From JARIHD01 sp035758825 (lineage in GTDB: Bacteria; Patescibacteriota; Saccharimonadia; Saccharimonadales; UBA4665), in assembly GCA_035758825.1 (NCBI GenBank), contig DASTWA010000007.1, positions 5,513-69,512 of the forward strand: a stretch of DNA of 64,000 nt, written 5' to 3'. Within the stretch, counting starts at the first letter, position 1. The number at the start of each line of letters is the position of its first letter. The notes under the pieces are model-generated. The model saw only the letters and a list, made by a program, of their open reading frames with translations, had not been told where the DNA came from and did no database searches. The position numbers and the translations under genes are program-made. Shown piece after piece: positions 1 through 8,569 of the stretch.

Positions 1-117
1 GTAGGTGCGTTTGCCGTAGCATACGATGTCACGAATAATTAGTAGCGACCAAGGGTCACCAAAGGTCTCCAGTGAGTAGTTAATCGGGCAATGCGATTTG
101 GTATCTGTTCGTTTCAC
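1..117 (-). CDS. HxlR-family transcriptional regulator, partial
   Basis: The first 39 codons of a gene run off the left edge on the minus strand. They begin at GTG (117) and stay open to base 1. The N-terminus reads VKRTDTKSHCPINYSLETFG and continues DPWSLLIIRDIVCYGKRTY. This matches the start of HxlR winged-helix regulators: a Cys-Pro followed by a G-W-LLIIRD helix. A TATACT box (minus strand, 129 to 124) ends 6 bases before the GTG with no Shine-Dalgarno, so the mRNA is probably leaderless. The gene is divergent from the amidase at 147 and could control it, but nothing shows that directly. Confidence 0.75.
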   Translation of the reverse strand, partial: MKRTDTKSHCPINYSLETFGDPWSLLIIRDIVCYGKRTY

Positions 118-146
118 AGCTGGAGTATAGCATATTTACTTTAATT

Positions 147-1382
147 ATGAAAGTATGTTACCATAGCAGTATGACTAACCAGCATCATTTCAAGACGATC
201 ACAGAAGTAAGCAAACTTATCCAAGGGCGAAAGCTGTCACCGAGGGATTTGGTTGAAGAGTGTTTGAACCAAATTGAAAAGCTAAACCCGAAGGTTAATG
301 CCTTTATCACCGTGATGGCTGAACAGGCTCGCAACGATGCAGAACGGGCTGAGAATGAGATCAAGGCTGGTAAGTGGCGCGGCCCACTACACGGTATACC
401 CGTAGCATTCAAAGACATGTACGATACGGCAGGTATCAAAACCACTGCTGGCTTTGAGTACTTTAAGGAGCGTGTACCGCAACGGGATGCCGCGGCCGTG
501 AGCGCTCTAAAAGAAGCTGGCGCAATCATTCTGGGTAAGACTAACATGCACAAGCTCGCGATGGGCACAACATCAGCTGATAGCGCCTTTGGTCCGGTAA
601 AGAATCCTTGGAATGAAGAATATATTGCCGGTGGTTCGTCCGGTGGTTCTGCGGCCGCAGTGGCAAGCGGCATGTGTTTTGCCACCGTCGACACTGACGC
701 AGTAGGCTCCACTCGGCTTCCGGCTGCCTGTTGCGGCGTGGTTGGCTACAAATGTACATGGGGTCAATTAGATAACAGCGGCATTCTTGAGGGCGAGCAG
801 GCTGACGAAGTTATTTTGAAGTTGGCAACGGTAGGTATTATTACGCGGAGCGTAAGCGACACTGCCGTCGTGGCCGATGCTCTGGGCAAAACGTCGTACG
901 CGGACAAACTAGATAAATCGGCGCCTCAGCGAATTGGTATTGTGACAAACTTTGGGGCTGACGAAACGGTACGCGAACATTTTGCGGCCGCGGTCAAGGT
1001 GATTGAGAAGGCTGGCTTTGCAACTACGCCCACGATGGCGCCGTTTAGCGAGAACCCGGACATGAAACATATCGACGAAAGCCGTAAAAATGTAGATGAA
1101 ATTTTTAAAGAAGCCGACATGCTTTTGCTGCCTACTACAGCAACTGCGGTTCCGACTTTTAAAAACATCGGCAATGACCCGCAGGCGCTTTCTCCTCAGA
1201 ATACTTTTTTTGTTAACTATTTTGGCCTGCCCGCCATATCAGTGCCTGCGGGTTTTGATGCCAATGGGCTGCCTTTGGGACTACAGATTGTAGGTAAACC
1301 CGGCGATGATGTTGGTGTATTGCAGGTTGCCTTTGTCTTCCAGCGGGCAACCCCGTGGATCGAACGCCACCCTTCTTCGTAG
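147..1382 (+). CDS. Amidase-signature family hydrolase (GatA-like)
   Basis: Amidase-signature enzyme of 411 residues, which hydrolyses or transfers carboxamide nitrogen. The Ser-cisSer-Lys triad is visible: Lys89 in GIPVAFKD, the cis-serine in GGSSGGSAAA (about 164-165) and the nucleophile Ser188 in DTDAVGSTRLPAA. GatA proteins are normally about 480 residues and read GTDTGGSIRQPA at the nucleophile. This protein is shorter, mainly in its C-terminal half, and no gatB or gatC is adjacent. It could be a diverged GatA or a stand-alone amidase. The start is uncertain: ATG at 171 (MTNQHH) fits the family N-terminus as well as 147. Confidence 0.8.
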   Translation: MKVCYHSSMTNQHHFKTITEVSKLIQGRKLSPRDLVEECLNQIEKLNPKVNAFITVMAEQARNDAERAENEIKAGKWRGPLHGIPVAFKDMYDTAGIKTTAGFEYFKERVPQRDAAAVSALKEAGAIILGKTNMHKLAMGTTSADSAFGPVKNPWNEEYIAGGSSGGSAAAVASGMCFATVDTDAVGSTRLPAACCGVVGYKCTWGQLDNSGILEGEQADEVILKLATVGIITRSVSDTAVVADALGKTSYADKLDKSAPQRIGIVTNFGADETVREHFAAAVKVIEKAGFATTPTMAPFSENPDMKHIDESRKNVDEIFKEADMLLLPTTATAVPTFKNIGNDPQALSPQNTFFVNYFGLPAISVPAGFDANGLPLGLQIVGKPGDDVGVLQVAFVFQRATPWIERHPSS

Positions 1383-1447
1383 GGCCCATGCCTTCATGAC
1401 GCTGAGGGACGGTGTCAGTTGCCGGTCCTCTTGTCGAACGAACAGTG

Positions 1448-2383
1448 CTATTTGCTGGAAGAAGCCGTAGTGTCGACCGATTCGCCGGACGTAAAGCTGA
1501 CTTCGTTGGCGGTTATGATCGCGTTGCGCATTTGCTCGCTAATGTCGCCCATGCCGCCGGGGGAGTGAGGGATCATGATGGTGTTGCTCTTGCCGGATAG
1601 GCCGATGTCTTTGAGGGTGTCGAAATACTGGGTCATGAGCACCAGGTTCATAACATCCTGGGCCTTGGTGCCGTCAATGGACGAGCTGAAGTTTTCGACC
1701 GATTCTTTGAGGCCGTCAATGATCGCTTTGCGCTGGTCGGCGATGCCTTTACCTTGCAGGGCTTTGCTTTCGGCTTCTGCTTCGGCAGCTTTGACTACCC
1801 GGATCTTCTCGGCTTCCGCTTGCTGGATGGCGGCTTCGCGCATGCGCTGGGCGGCATTGATTTCGTTCATGCTGGATTTTACTTTGGCGTCAGGGTCGAT
1901 GTCGGTGACCAGGGTTTTAATAATGCCGTACCCGAAGTCGTCCATTACGGTGTCTAGCTCCTGTTTGACCGCCAGGGCAATGTCGTCCTTTTTCTCGAAC
2001 ACGTCGTCCAGGATAATGGATGGCACCCGGGCACGTACGGTATCAAAAACGTACGCCGTGATCTGTTCCTGTGGGATTTGGAGCTTGTAAAAGGCCTCCG
2101 AGACCTTGTCTGGAAGCACATGGTACTGGACGCTGACGATACAGCGGATGAACACATTGTCCTTGGTCTTGGTCTCGATCTGGACGTCCAGCTGCTGGAT
2201 GCGCAGGTTCGGCTTGCCGACAACGCGGTCAATAAGCGGTATCTTTACGTTTAGGCCAGCCCGGGCGATGCGCTTGAAGCGCCCAAAGCGCTCTACGACA
2301 GCTACCGATTGCTGCCGGACAATAAAAAAACCATCAAGAATAAGAAGCAGTACAACGCCCGCTGCGACTAATCCAAACCACAT
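1448..2383 (-). CDS. SPFH/band 7 membrane protein (stomatin/HflC-like)
   Basis: Protein of 311 residues with one N-terminal membrane helix (about residues 3-23), then a band 7 domain starting QQSVAVVERFGRFKRI and an Ala/Glu-rich coiled coil (AAQRMREAAIQQAEAEKIRV, about 180-225). The order is that of stomatin/prohibitin scaffolds, which oligomerise on membranes and often modulate proteases such as FtsH. ftsH lies about 2.6 kb away but not in the same operon. The ATG at 2383 is preferred over the upstream GTG because GAGG lies 5 bases upstream of it. The tail is Ser/Thr-rich and extends past the usual core. Confidence 0.85.
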   Translation of the reverse strand: MWFGLVAAGVVLLLILDGFFIVRQQSVAVVERFGRFKRIARAGLNVKIPLIDRVVGKPNLRIQQLDVQIETKTKDNVFIRCIVSVQYHVLPDKVSEAFYKLQIPQEQITAYVFDTVRARVPSIILDDVFEKKDDIALAVKQELDTVMDDFGYGIIKTLVTDIDPDAKVKSSMNEINAAQRMREAAIQQAEAEKIRVVKAAEAEAESKALQGKGIADQRKAIIDGLKESVENFSSSIDGTKAQDVMNLVLMTQYFDTLKDIGLSGKSNTIMIPHSPGGMGDISEQMRNAIITANEVSFTSGESVDTTASSSK

Positions 2384-2535
2384 ATAAGACCTCACAGAAT
2401 GTTAATACCAACAGTATATCACTCTGGTTCCGGCGTAATCTTGCATATCCGTAACTTTACTGTAAAAAAAGCTACACTGCCGTTTGTTCCTTTTTTGTAT
2501 AATTGCCTCCTCACTAACAAGACAAAAGGATACGT

Positions 2536-2805
2536 ATGATGTTACATGCGCATGAGGCGTTGCTGTTTTTTGATGATTTTGAGTTTCGTCCATCATTTGA
2601 CGCGGATATGTATGGGGCCATCGGTGCTTTGGCTTTGCCTTGTTTTGCCCAACGGTCAGAAGGTGGCGGAGACCGCCAGGCCCGGGCCTCGGAAGTTGCC
2701 AAAGCTCAGTTAGACGCCGAAGACGCCGCCAGGCGTGCCGCACATCTAAAGGAAATGAGGGCGGCCGAAAGGCTTCGCCGCGAGAATGAGGGGCGAAAAA
2801 GCTAA
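2536..2805 (+). CDS. Small hypothetical protein
   Basis: Protein of 89 residues with no recognised family. A TATAAT box (2498-2503) and AAAGGA (2525-2530), 5 bases before the ATG, support expression. The first half is mildly hydrophobic (GAIGALALPCF). The second half is a charged Ala/Arg/Glu helix from about residue 45 to the end, likely a coiled coil. It sits directly upstream of the RHS remnant, whose open frame begins 7 bases after this stop, so it may be a relic of the same locus. Confidence 0.45.
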   Translation: MMLHAHEALLFFDDFEFRPSFDADMYGAIGALALPCFAQRSEGGGDRQARASEVAKAQLDAEDAARRAAHLKEMRAAERLRRENEGRKS

Positions 2806-2812
2806 CGCTTAA

Positions 2813-3904
2813 TCAGACCACCATGATGACCTGCAACGTCTAAATAGTATTGCGTACACACTTGGCGATGGTACGACGACCATTGACGACACGGCTATTC
2901 TGACTCAAAGCGGCAAAGTTCATACAGATGTAGTTACCTCTGGAAGCGATCAGCTGTGGTCTACTTATGGTTATGACGGCGTAGGCCGTTTGACCTCAGC
3001 AAATATAGGCTCCCATGCCTATAGCTATGGGTTCGGGCAGCAAAACTCAAGCTGTGGCACAGGGTCGGGTACGAATCCGAATAGCGGCAAGAATGGCAAC
3101 CGCACCAGCCAAACTGTAGATGGTGTGACCACGACATATTGCTACGACTATGCTGACCGTTTGGTTGGTAGCAGCAACCAGTCAATCAGTAACGCTCAAT
3201 ATGACTCACACGAAAATATGACCAGCATAGGCTCGGGCACTTCTCCGCTCAATCTTTGTTATGACGTGTCGGACCGAAATACCTGCTTCGAGAGCTACGA
3301 TAACAACGGTGATGGTGATGCGGTGTACTACCAGCGTGACACAGCGGATCGAATCACATATCGGTCTCACGACACGATCAGCAATGGAAACTACACGACG
3401 GACGCTATGTATTGGTATGGATATACAGGCGAAGGTGACGGCCTCAGTTTCATCCGTGATGCCAATAACAATATCGTCGAGAAATCTCTGCCTCTGCCTG
3501 GTGGCGTCCTGCTGACAATCAAATCTCAAGAGGCACAAACAAATGATCAAGAACAGTACAGTCTCCCGAGCTTGCTTGGCCGCACTCTGCTTACCACGGA
3601 CGCCTCGGGCACTAACACTTCAAACGGAAATGGTCCGCTAAACAGTTTCACATACGATCCGTTCGGCAACCCATTGACTGGCAGCGTCCTGCCAGCAAAT
3701 ACAGAGATGGGCAGCTATGGTTTTGGTGGCACACATCGAAAATTGACGGAAACAAATTTGGCATTAGCCCCCATCCAAATGGGCGCAAGAGTCTACCTGT
3801 CGGTACTTGGCAGATTCACTCAAAAATTAGATGGAGCTAAATTCAAACAGGTATATCTTGACCAAGAAAAAACACCCAAACGAGTGGGTGTCTTTTCTTG
3901 GTAG
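2813..3904 (+). pseudogene. RHS/YD-repeat protein fragment
   Basis: An open frame from 2813 to 3904 encodes YD repeats such as YGYDGVGRLTSAN, YCYDYADRLVGS and YDPFGNPLTGS. It ends with the RHS core signature MGARVYLSVLGRFTQ. There is no credible ATG or ribosome site at the left end, which follows a TAA at 2810-2812, so the 5' portion is missing. At the right end the core is cut just after GRFTQ, where VDP normally follows. The frame then runs through the tRNA terminator and stops inside the tRNA-Met gene. RHS proteins are large secreted polymorphic toxins or surface proteins. This is most likely a remnant left by recombination at the tRNA. Confidence 0.75.
3862..3901 (-). terminator. Rho-independent terminator of tRNA-Met
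   Basis: Near-perfect inverted repeat with ACACCC pairing GGGTGT around a short loop. On the minus strand the hairpin is followed by a T run, directly after the encoded CCA of tRNA-Met. The long flanking AAGAAAA/TTTTCTT extension makes it bidirectional, so it also ends transcription from the RHS remnant side. Confidence 0.8.
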
Positions 3905-3975
3905 CGGCGACAAGACTTGAACTTGTGACCCCAGGCTTATGAGTCCTGTGCTCTAACCAGCTGAGCTACGCCGCC
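3902..3975 (-). tRNA. tRNA-Met(CAT), elongator type
   Basis: Cloverleaf with GGCGGCG/CGCCGCT acceptor strands (G1-U72 wobble), D-arm TAGCTCAGCTGGTTAGAGC, anticodon loop CTCATAA and T-loop GTTCAAGTC. A73 and an encoded CCA follow (3901-3899). The D-loop, variable region and CACTCATAA-like context resemble elongator tRNA-Met rather than tRNA-Ile(CAT). Position 31-39 is A-G, a mispair at the top of the anticodon stem. Confidence 0.85.
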
Positions 3976-4101
3976 ATATACTGACAGTGTCCAAATATAC
4001 CACAGATTATCCCTGTTGGCTAGAGTTTGGCCGCGAGCCAAGGATAGCCTGCTGGGTACCGATCTTGATTACCCCTATGAGGCAACTGCTACAATTAGGC
4101 T

Positions 4102-4977
4102 ATGCAGATCGCAGTTGAGCCCGGTAAGTATGTGGTGGCAGTCTCGGGCGGCGTGGATTCGATGGCGCTTTTGGATATTCTCCGGAAGCTGCCTGGCTTG
4201 GATCTGGTAGTCGCGCACTATGACCACGGCATTCGTGCGGACTCCGGCGAGGACCGGAAACTGGTGGCATCTGTGTCGGCAAGATATGGGTTGCCTTTTG
4301 AGAGTGAGCAGGGAAGGTTGGGCAAAGGTGCCAGCGAGGCCGCCGCGCGTAACGCCCGCTACGATTTTTTGCGGCGGCTCATGCGAAAGCATGGCGCCCA
4401 GGCGATTATTACCGCCCACCACCAGGACGACCTCATTGAGACAGCGGTTATTAACCTTATCCGGGGGACGGGCAGAAAAGGGCTGACGTCGCTAGCGAGC
4501 CGTACGGACATGCTGCGGCCTTTGCTGCATACCTCCAAGGGCGAGCTGCTGGAATATGCCCGGTCCAACGGTTTGGTGTGGCGCGAGGACAGCACAAATG
4601 CCGACGAGGCCTATTTGCGCAATTATATCCGCCGTACTGTTTTGCCCAAGCTAGGCAACGAAGGCAAGCAAACGTTGCTAAGGCATATCGAAAAAGCGGT
4701 AGCGCACAATCCCGTTATTGACGAGTATTTGCAAAAGGATTTGGATGCCCACCGGGTGGACGGCGGCCTGGAACGGCATTGGTTTATTATGCTGCCGCAT
4801 GCAGTGGCCTGCGAAATGATGGCCGAGTGGCTGCGCCTGGAAGGAATCCGGGAGTTCGATAGCCGGACAATTGATCGCCTGGTTACGGCAGCCAAGACAG
4901 GCCGTCCCGGTAGACGCGTGGATGTGCATGCTGGACATTTCCTGAAGGTTAGCCGCCGCACTCTGGGCCTTATCTGA
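4102..4977 (+). CDS. tilS: tRNA(Ile)-lysidine synthase
   Basis: TilS converts C34 of tRNA-Ile(CAU) to lysidine with ATP and lysine, so that AUA is read as Ile. The N-terminal PP-loop SGGVDSM is at about residues 15-21, followed by VVAHYDHGIRADS and the TilS signature AAARNARYDFL. TAHHQDDLIET at about 107-117 is another typical block. At 291 residues it keeps the catalytic domain plus a short C-terminal extension. TACAAT (4090-4095) ends 6 bases before the ATG with no Shine-Dalgarno, so it is probably leaderless. ftsH follows, an arrangement also seen in Firmicutes where tilS, hpt and ftsH cluster. Confidence 0.92.
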   Translation: MQIAVEPGKYVVAVSGGVDSMALLDILRKLPGLDLVVAHYDHGIRADSGEDRKLVASVSARYGLPFESEQGRLGKGASEAAARNARYDFLRRLMRKHGAQAIITAHHQDDLIETAVINLIRGTGRKGLTSLASRTDMLRPLLHTSKGELLEYARSNGLVWREDSTNADEAYLRNYIRRTVLPKLGNEGKQTLLRHIEKAVAHNPVIDEYLQKDLDAHRVDGGLERHWFIMLPHAVACEMMAEWLRLEGIREFDSRTIDRLVTAAKTGRPGRRVDVHAGHFLKVSRRTLGLI

Positions 4978-5022
4978 CGTACTTCCTCGTAAAACAGCGG
5001 TTACCGTGTATAATTGCATCAT

Positions 5023-6894
5023 ATGGATAATAGCAAGAAGACTTTTCGTACCTCAAACAGGGGCGGGGGGAAGCGCCGGGGCTTTAAGGGCTTTGGCTTT
5101 ATTGCCCTGCTCATTTTATTTGCCCTAATTATTTTGGCGGCCTACAACAATTCCGGCACCCTTAAGGATGTGCCGTTAACGCAGGCGATCAAAGATGCTA
5201 ACGCCGGCCGTTACTCCAAAATTGAAGTTAGCGGCAACGAGCTGAGCATCACCAAAAAAGGCGATGACCAGCCTACGCTTAAGTCGTTCAAAGATCCTAA
5301 TGCCAGCCTAAAGGAAGAGGGCATGGATCTTAAAAAGGTCGAAGTCTCGTATAAGTCGCAGTCATCTACCGGCTCGCTTCTTACGAGTGTCGGCCTCACT
5401 TTGCTGCCTGTATTGATTATCGGGCTATTCTTGTTTTGGATGATGCGCAGCGCCCAAGGGCAGGGCAACCAGGCTATGAGCTTTGGCAAAAGCCGGGCCC
5501 GTCTGTATGGCAACGAAAAAGACAAGGTGACCTTTACCGACATTGCCGGTTCGGATGAGGCCAAGCAAGACCTCGAAGAAGTAGTGGATTTCCTTAAATC
5601 ACCTAAGAAATTTGCTAACGTCGGGGCCCGTATTCCAAAGGGCGTATTGCTTGTCGGCCCTCCCGGTACCGGTAAGACCATGCTGGCCCGTGCAGTTGCC
5701 GGCGAGGCGAACGTGCCGTTCTTTAGTATTTCCGGTTCGGAATTCGTAGAGATGTTCGTTGGTGTCGGTGCGAGTCGTGTTCGTGATTTGTTTGCGAAGG
5801 CAAAGAAGAATGCGCCATGCATTATCTTTGTTGACGAGATTGACGCCGTCGGACGGCGCCGCGGTTCTGGTATGGGCGGTGGCCACGACGAACGCGAGCA
5901 GACACTTAACCAGATCCTTGTTGAGATGGATGGGTTCGAACAAGGCCAGAATGTCATCGTGTTGGCAGCTACCAACCGCGCCGACGTGCTGGACCCTGCC
6001 CTGCTCCGCCCCGGCCGTTTTGACCGCCGTGTGAACATCAGCCTTCCGGAACGCAAAGACCGCGAAGCCATCCTTAAGGTACATTTTGCCAAGAAACCTA
6101 TCGGCAAAGACGTTGACCTGGACGCTTTGGCCGCCAAGACTGCCGGTTCTTCCGGTGCCGACCTGGCAAACATTGCGAACGAATCAGCGATTATCGCTGC
6201 CCGCCTAAACCACAAGACGATCAGTAACGACGATGTTACCGCCGCCTTCGAAAAGGTCGCTATCGGCCCCGAGCGCAAGAGCAAAGTCATGAACGACCGC
6301 GAGAAAGAGCTGACCGCTTACCACGAAGCCGGCCACGCCATCGTCGGTCACGTCCTGCCGGACAGTGACCTGGTCCACAAGGTGACGATCATTCCACGTG
6401 GCGGCACGGGCGGCGTTACCTGGTTTATTCCGCCAGAAGACAAGAGCTACCACAGCATTGTCGAATATAAGGATGTATTGGCCCGCATGCTCGGCGGCCG
6501 TATTTCCGAAGAAGTCATATATGGTCTGGACCATGTAACAACCGGCGCCGGCAGCGATTTGCAAAAGGCCGCCGAACTGGCACGTGACATGGTTATAAAC
6601 CAGGGTATGGGCAAAAAACTGCGTGACCAGGTCTTTAAGATTGACGACGGTATGATGCTCGACCGTTTGGTGCACGAGCGCGACTACTCTGACGAAACCG
6701 CAAAGGTCATTGACGACGAAGTCGAAGCGCTCATAACAGAAGCTGCCAACCGGGCACGGGCCGTCATTAAGGCCAACCGCGAACAGCTGGACAAGCTCAA
6801 AGACAAGCTTCTCGAAAAAGAAACCGTCGAAGCCGATGAAGTGAAGAAAATCCTCCACGGCACGACCATGCCAAAGTCGGCAGCTTTGTACTAG
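5023..6894 (+). CDS. ftsH: ATP-dependent zinc metalloprotease FtsH
   Basis: Membrane-anchored AAA+ protease that degrades membrane and short-lived cytosolic proteins. There are two N-terminal helices (about residues 24-41 and 122-142) around a small extracytoplasmic domain. The AAA module follows, with Walker A GPPGTGKT, Walker B IIFVDEIDAVGR and SRH ATNRADVLDPALLRPGRFDR, then the zinc motif HEAGH in the M41 domain. Length 623 is normal. The ATG at 5023 is chosen: TATAAT (5009-5014) ends 8 bases before it and no ribosome site is present. Confidence 0.97.
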   Translation: MDNSKKTFRTSNRGGGKRRGFKGFGFIALLILFALIILAAYNNSGTLKDVPLTQAIKDANAGRYSKIEVSGNELSITKKGDDQPTLKSFKDPNASLKEEGMDLKKVEVSYKSQSSTGSLLTSVGLTLLPVLIIGLFLFWMMRSAQGQGNQAMSFGKSRARLYGNEKDKVTFTDIAGSDEAKQDLEEVVDFLKSPKKFANVGARIPKGVLLVGPPGTGKTMLARAVAGEANVPFFSISGSEFVEMFVGVGASRVRDLFAKAKKNAPCIIFVDEIDAVGRRRGSGMGGGHDEREQTLNQILVEMDGFEQGQNVIVLAATNRADVLDPALLRPGRFDRRVNISLPERKDREAILKVHFAKKPIGKDVDLDALAAKTAGSSGADLANIANESAIIAARLNHKTISNDDVTAAFEKVAIGPERKSKVMNDREKELTAYHEAGHAIVGHVLPDSDLVHKVTIIPRGGTGGVTWFIPPEDKSYHSIVEYKDVLARMLGGRISEEVIYGLDHVTTGAGSDLQKAAELARDMVINQGMGKKLRDQVFKIDDGMMLDRLVHERDYSDETAKVIDDEVEALITEAANRARAVIKANREQLDKLKDKLLEKETVEADEVKKILHGTTMPKSAALY

Positions 6895-6928
6895 CCCTAG
6901 AGCCGATGCTCACTTATACTGGATATAA

Positions 6929-8518
6929 ATGAATCGTTTCCTGGACCGTACTAATAAGCGCATTTCTCTTGGTGGTGCTGCAACTCTGTTGATCGTCGTA
7001 ATGCTGCTTGGGCAGGTACTTGGTTTCCTCCGCAACCGCTTTATTAGTACGAACTTTACTGTGCACGATCCCGGCGCTTCGGACGCTTTTTTTGCAGCCT
7101 TTCAGATTCCCGATTTCTTCTTTTACACCATTTCGGCCGGGGCGCTCGGGGTGGCTTTTATGCCAATCCTATCTGACCGGTTAACGTCTGGCGACCGTAA
7201 AGGCATGTGGCAGATTGCAAACAGCCTGCTCAATGTACTGGCAGTGGCAATGGCTGTTGTCGGCGTCATTATCTTTTTGTTTGCCGAGCAGTTGATCGGC
7301 GTCCTGGCGCCTAACTTGCCAAAAGAACACTTTGACCAAGCCGTAGTGATTATGCGGTTCATCGCCTTTAACCCGCTATTGTTCACCCTGTCTGGTATCG
7401 TCACTAGCATCCAGCAGACTTTTGGGCGTTTCTTTTTCTTTGCAATCGCGCCGCTGTTTTATAACTTTGCGATTATTGCCAGCATATTTATGTTTAAGGA
7501 CTCGATAGGAATAATTGGGCTCGGCATTGGCGCATTGGTAGGCGGCGTCCTGCAGCTCGCCATTGCCTGGCTGGGCCTCATCGGCCTTAAATTCCGTTAC
7601 AAGCCCGAAGTGCGCTGGGGCAACGAGGGCTTTCGCAAGGTCATGCACCAACTGCCAGCTCGGTCGCTGGACCAGGGGATTGACCAGGTAAACAGTATGG
7701 TAGAGGTTAATCGTGCCCAAGCGCTCGGCACCGGACCGGTCAGCTACTATAGCTACGCCCTAACCCTGCACAATGTACCCATTATGCTGATTGGTACGTC
7801 GATTGCTACGGCGGCCTTCCCACGGCTTATCGAGCGTCTGTCACAGAATCGTCCCGATCTCTTCCGAAAGGATTTTCTGCGCATTCTGCGGACGATGATC
7901 TGGATGACTGTACCGGTTGTAATTATTGCCTTCTTTTGCCGGGGCTATTTAGCGCGTCTGATATATGGTGATGCCGCGCCGGAAGTTGCGTTGATTTTTG
8001 GCTTCCTGACCGCAGCCATCATATTCCGCATTATCTATGCCATGATGTCGCGGTACTTTTATGCTAACAAAGACACCAAGACGCCGCTTGCCGTGTCGAT
8101 TATCGCCATTAGCCTAAATATCGCACTCGCCTTTTGGTTGGCACGGGCCCAGTCGTATGGTGTAGCGGGGCTAGCGATAGCACAGTCGGCCTCCGCAGGG
8201 GCTGAGGTATTCATCCTAGGGGTCATTATGCTGTGGCGAGATCGTAAGCTATTCAATGATATTGAGTTTTGGGGTGGCCTGATGCGTATTGTTGGCGTGG
8301 CTGGTTTTTGTCTGACAACCGGCTTTATAATGCTTCAGCTGTATCCGCTTGGCATCAACGACCGTGGTCTTATAACCATCGGTAGCAAGGTGTTTATTAT
8401 TGCTGCGGTTGTCTTTGGCGTGCACCTGACTATCTCGTCTCTTTTTGGTCTGCGCGAGGCCAGTGCTGTGTTCGAACGGGCCAAGAAGCTAATTATTAAG
8501 CCGATCCGTATCCAGTAG
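6929..8518 (+). CDS. murJ: Lipid II flippase MurJ
   Basis: MOP-superfamily membrane protein of 529 residues with about 14 transmembrane segments. It matches MurJ/MviN in the N-terminal GQVLGFLRNRFIS helix and in the PGASDAFFAAFQIPDFFF stretch. It carries lipid II across the inner membrane for peptidoglycan synthesis. TATACT (6915-6920) ends 8 bases before the ATG, again a leaderless arrangement. Other wall genes (murL-like, murA, murB) are elsewhere in this window, so the pathway is dispersed. Confidence 0.93.
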   Translation: MNRFLDRTNKRISLGGAATLLIVVMLLGQVLGFLRNRFISTNFTVHDPGASDAFFAAFQIPDFFFYTISAGALGVAFMPILSDRLTSGDRKGMWQIANSLLNVLAVAMAVVGVIIFLFAEQLIGVLAPNLPKEHFDQAVVIMRFIAFNPLLFTLSGIVTSIQQTFGRFFFFAIAPLFYNFAIIASIFMFKDSIGIIGLGIGALVGGVLQLAIAWLGLIGLKFRYKPEVRWGNEGFRKVMHQLPARSLDQGIDQVNSMVEVNRAQALGTGPVSYYSYALTLHNVPIMLIGTSIATAAFPRLIERLSQNRPDLFRKDFLRILRTMIWMTVPVVIIAFFCRGYLARLIYGDAAPEVALIFGFLTAAIIFRIIYAMMSRYFYANKDTKTPLAVSIIAISLNIALAFWLARAQSYGVAGLAIAQSASAGAEVFILGVIMLWRDRKLFNDIEFWGGLMRIVGVAGFCLTTGFIMLQLYPLGINDRGLITIGSKVFIIAAVVFGVHLTISSLFGLREASAVFERAKKLIIKPIRIQ

Positions 8519-8569
8519 CCACTCCGTTGTCCTTTGAAATAACAGAGGCGACCAGTATAATCAAGAGCA

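Noticed and set aside
2402..2743. Minus-strand frame of 113 codons near 2.5 kb
   Set aside because: It covers the promoter of the 2536 gene, has low-complexity composition and lacks a ribosome site.
3902..3975. tRNA with CAT anticodon as tRNA-Ile(CAT), given tilS next to it
   Set aside because: D-arm, variable region and loop context are closer to elongator tRNA-Met; adjacency to tilS is probably chance.
5211..6290. Long open frame antisense to ftsH
   Set aside because: Serine/arginine-rich shadow of a conserved gene with no promoter or family match; similar antisense frames over dnaK, rny and the P-type ATPase were rejected for the same reason.
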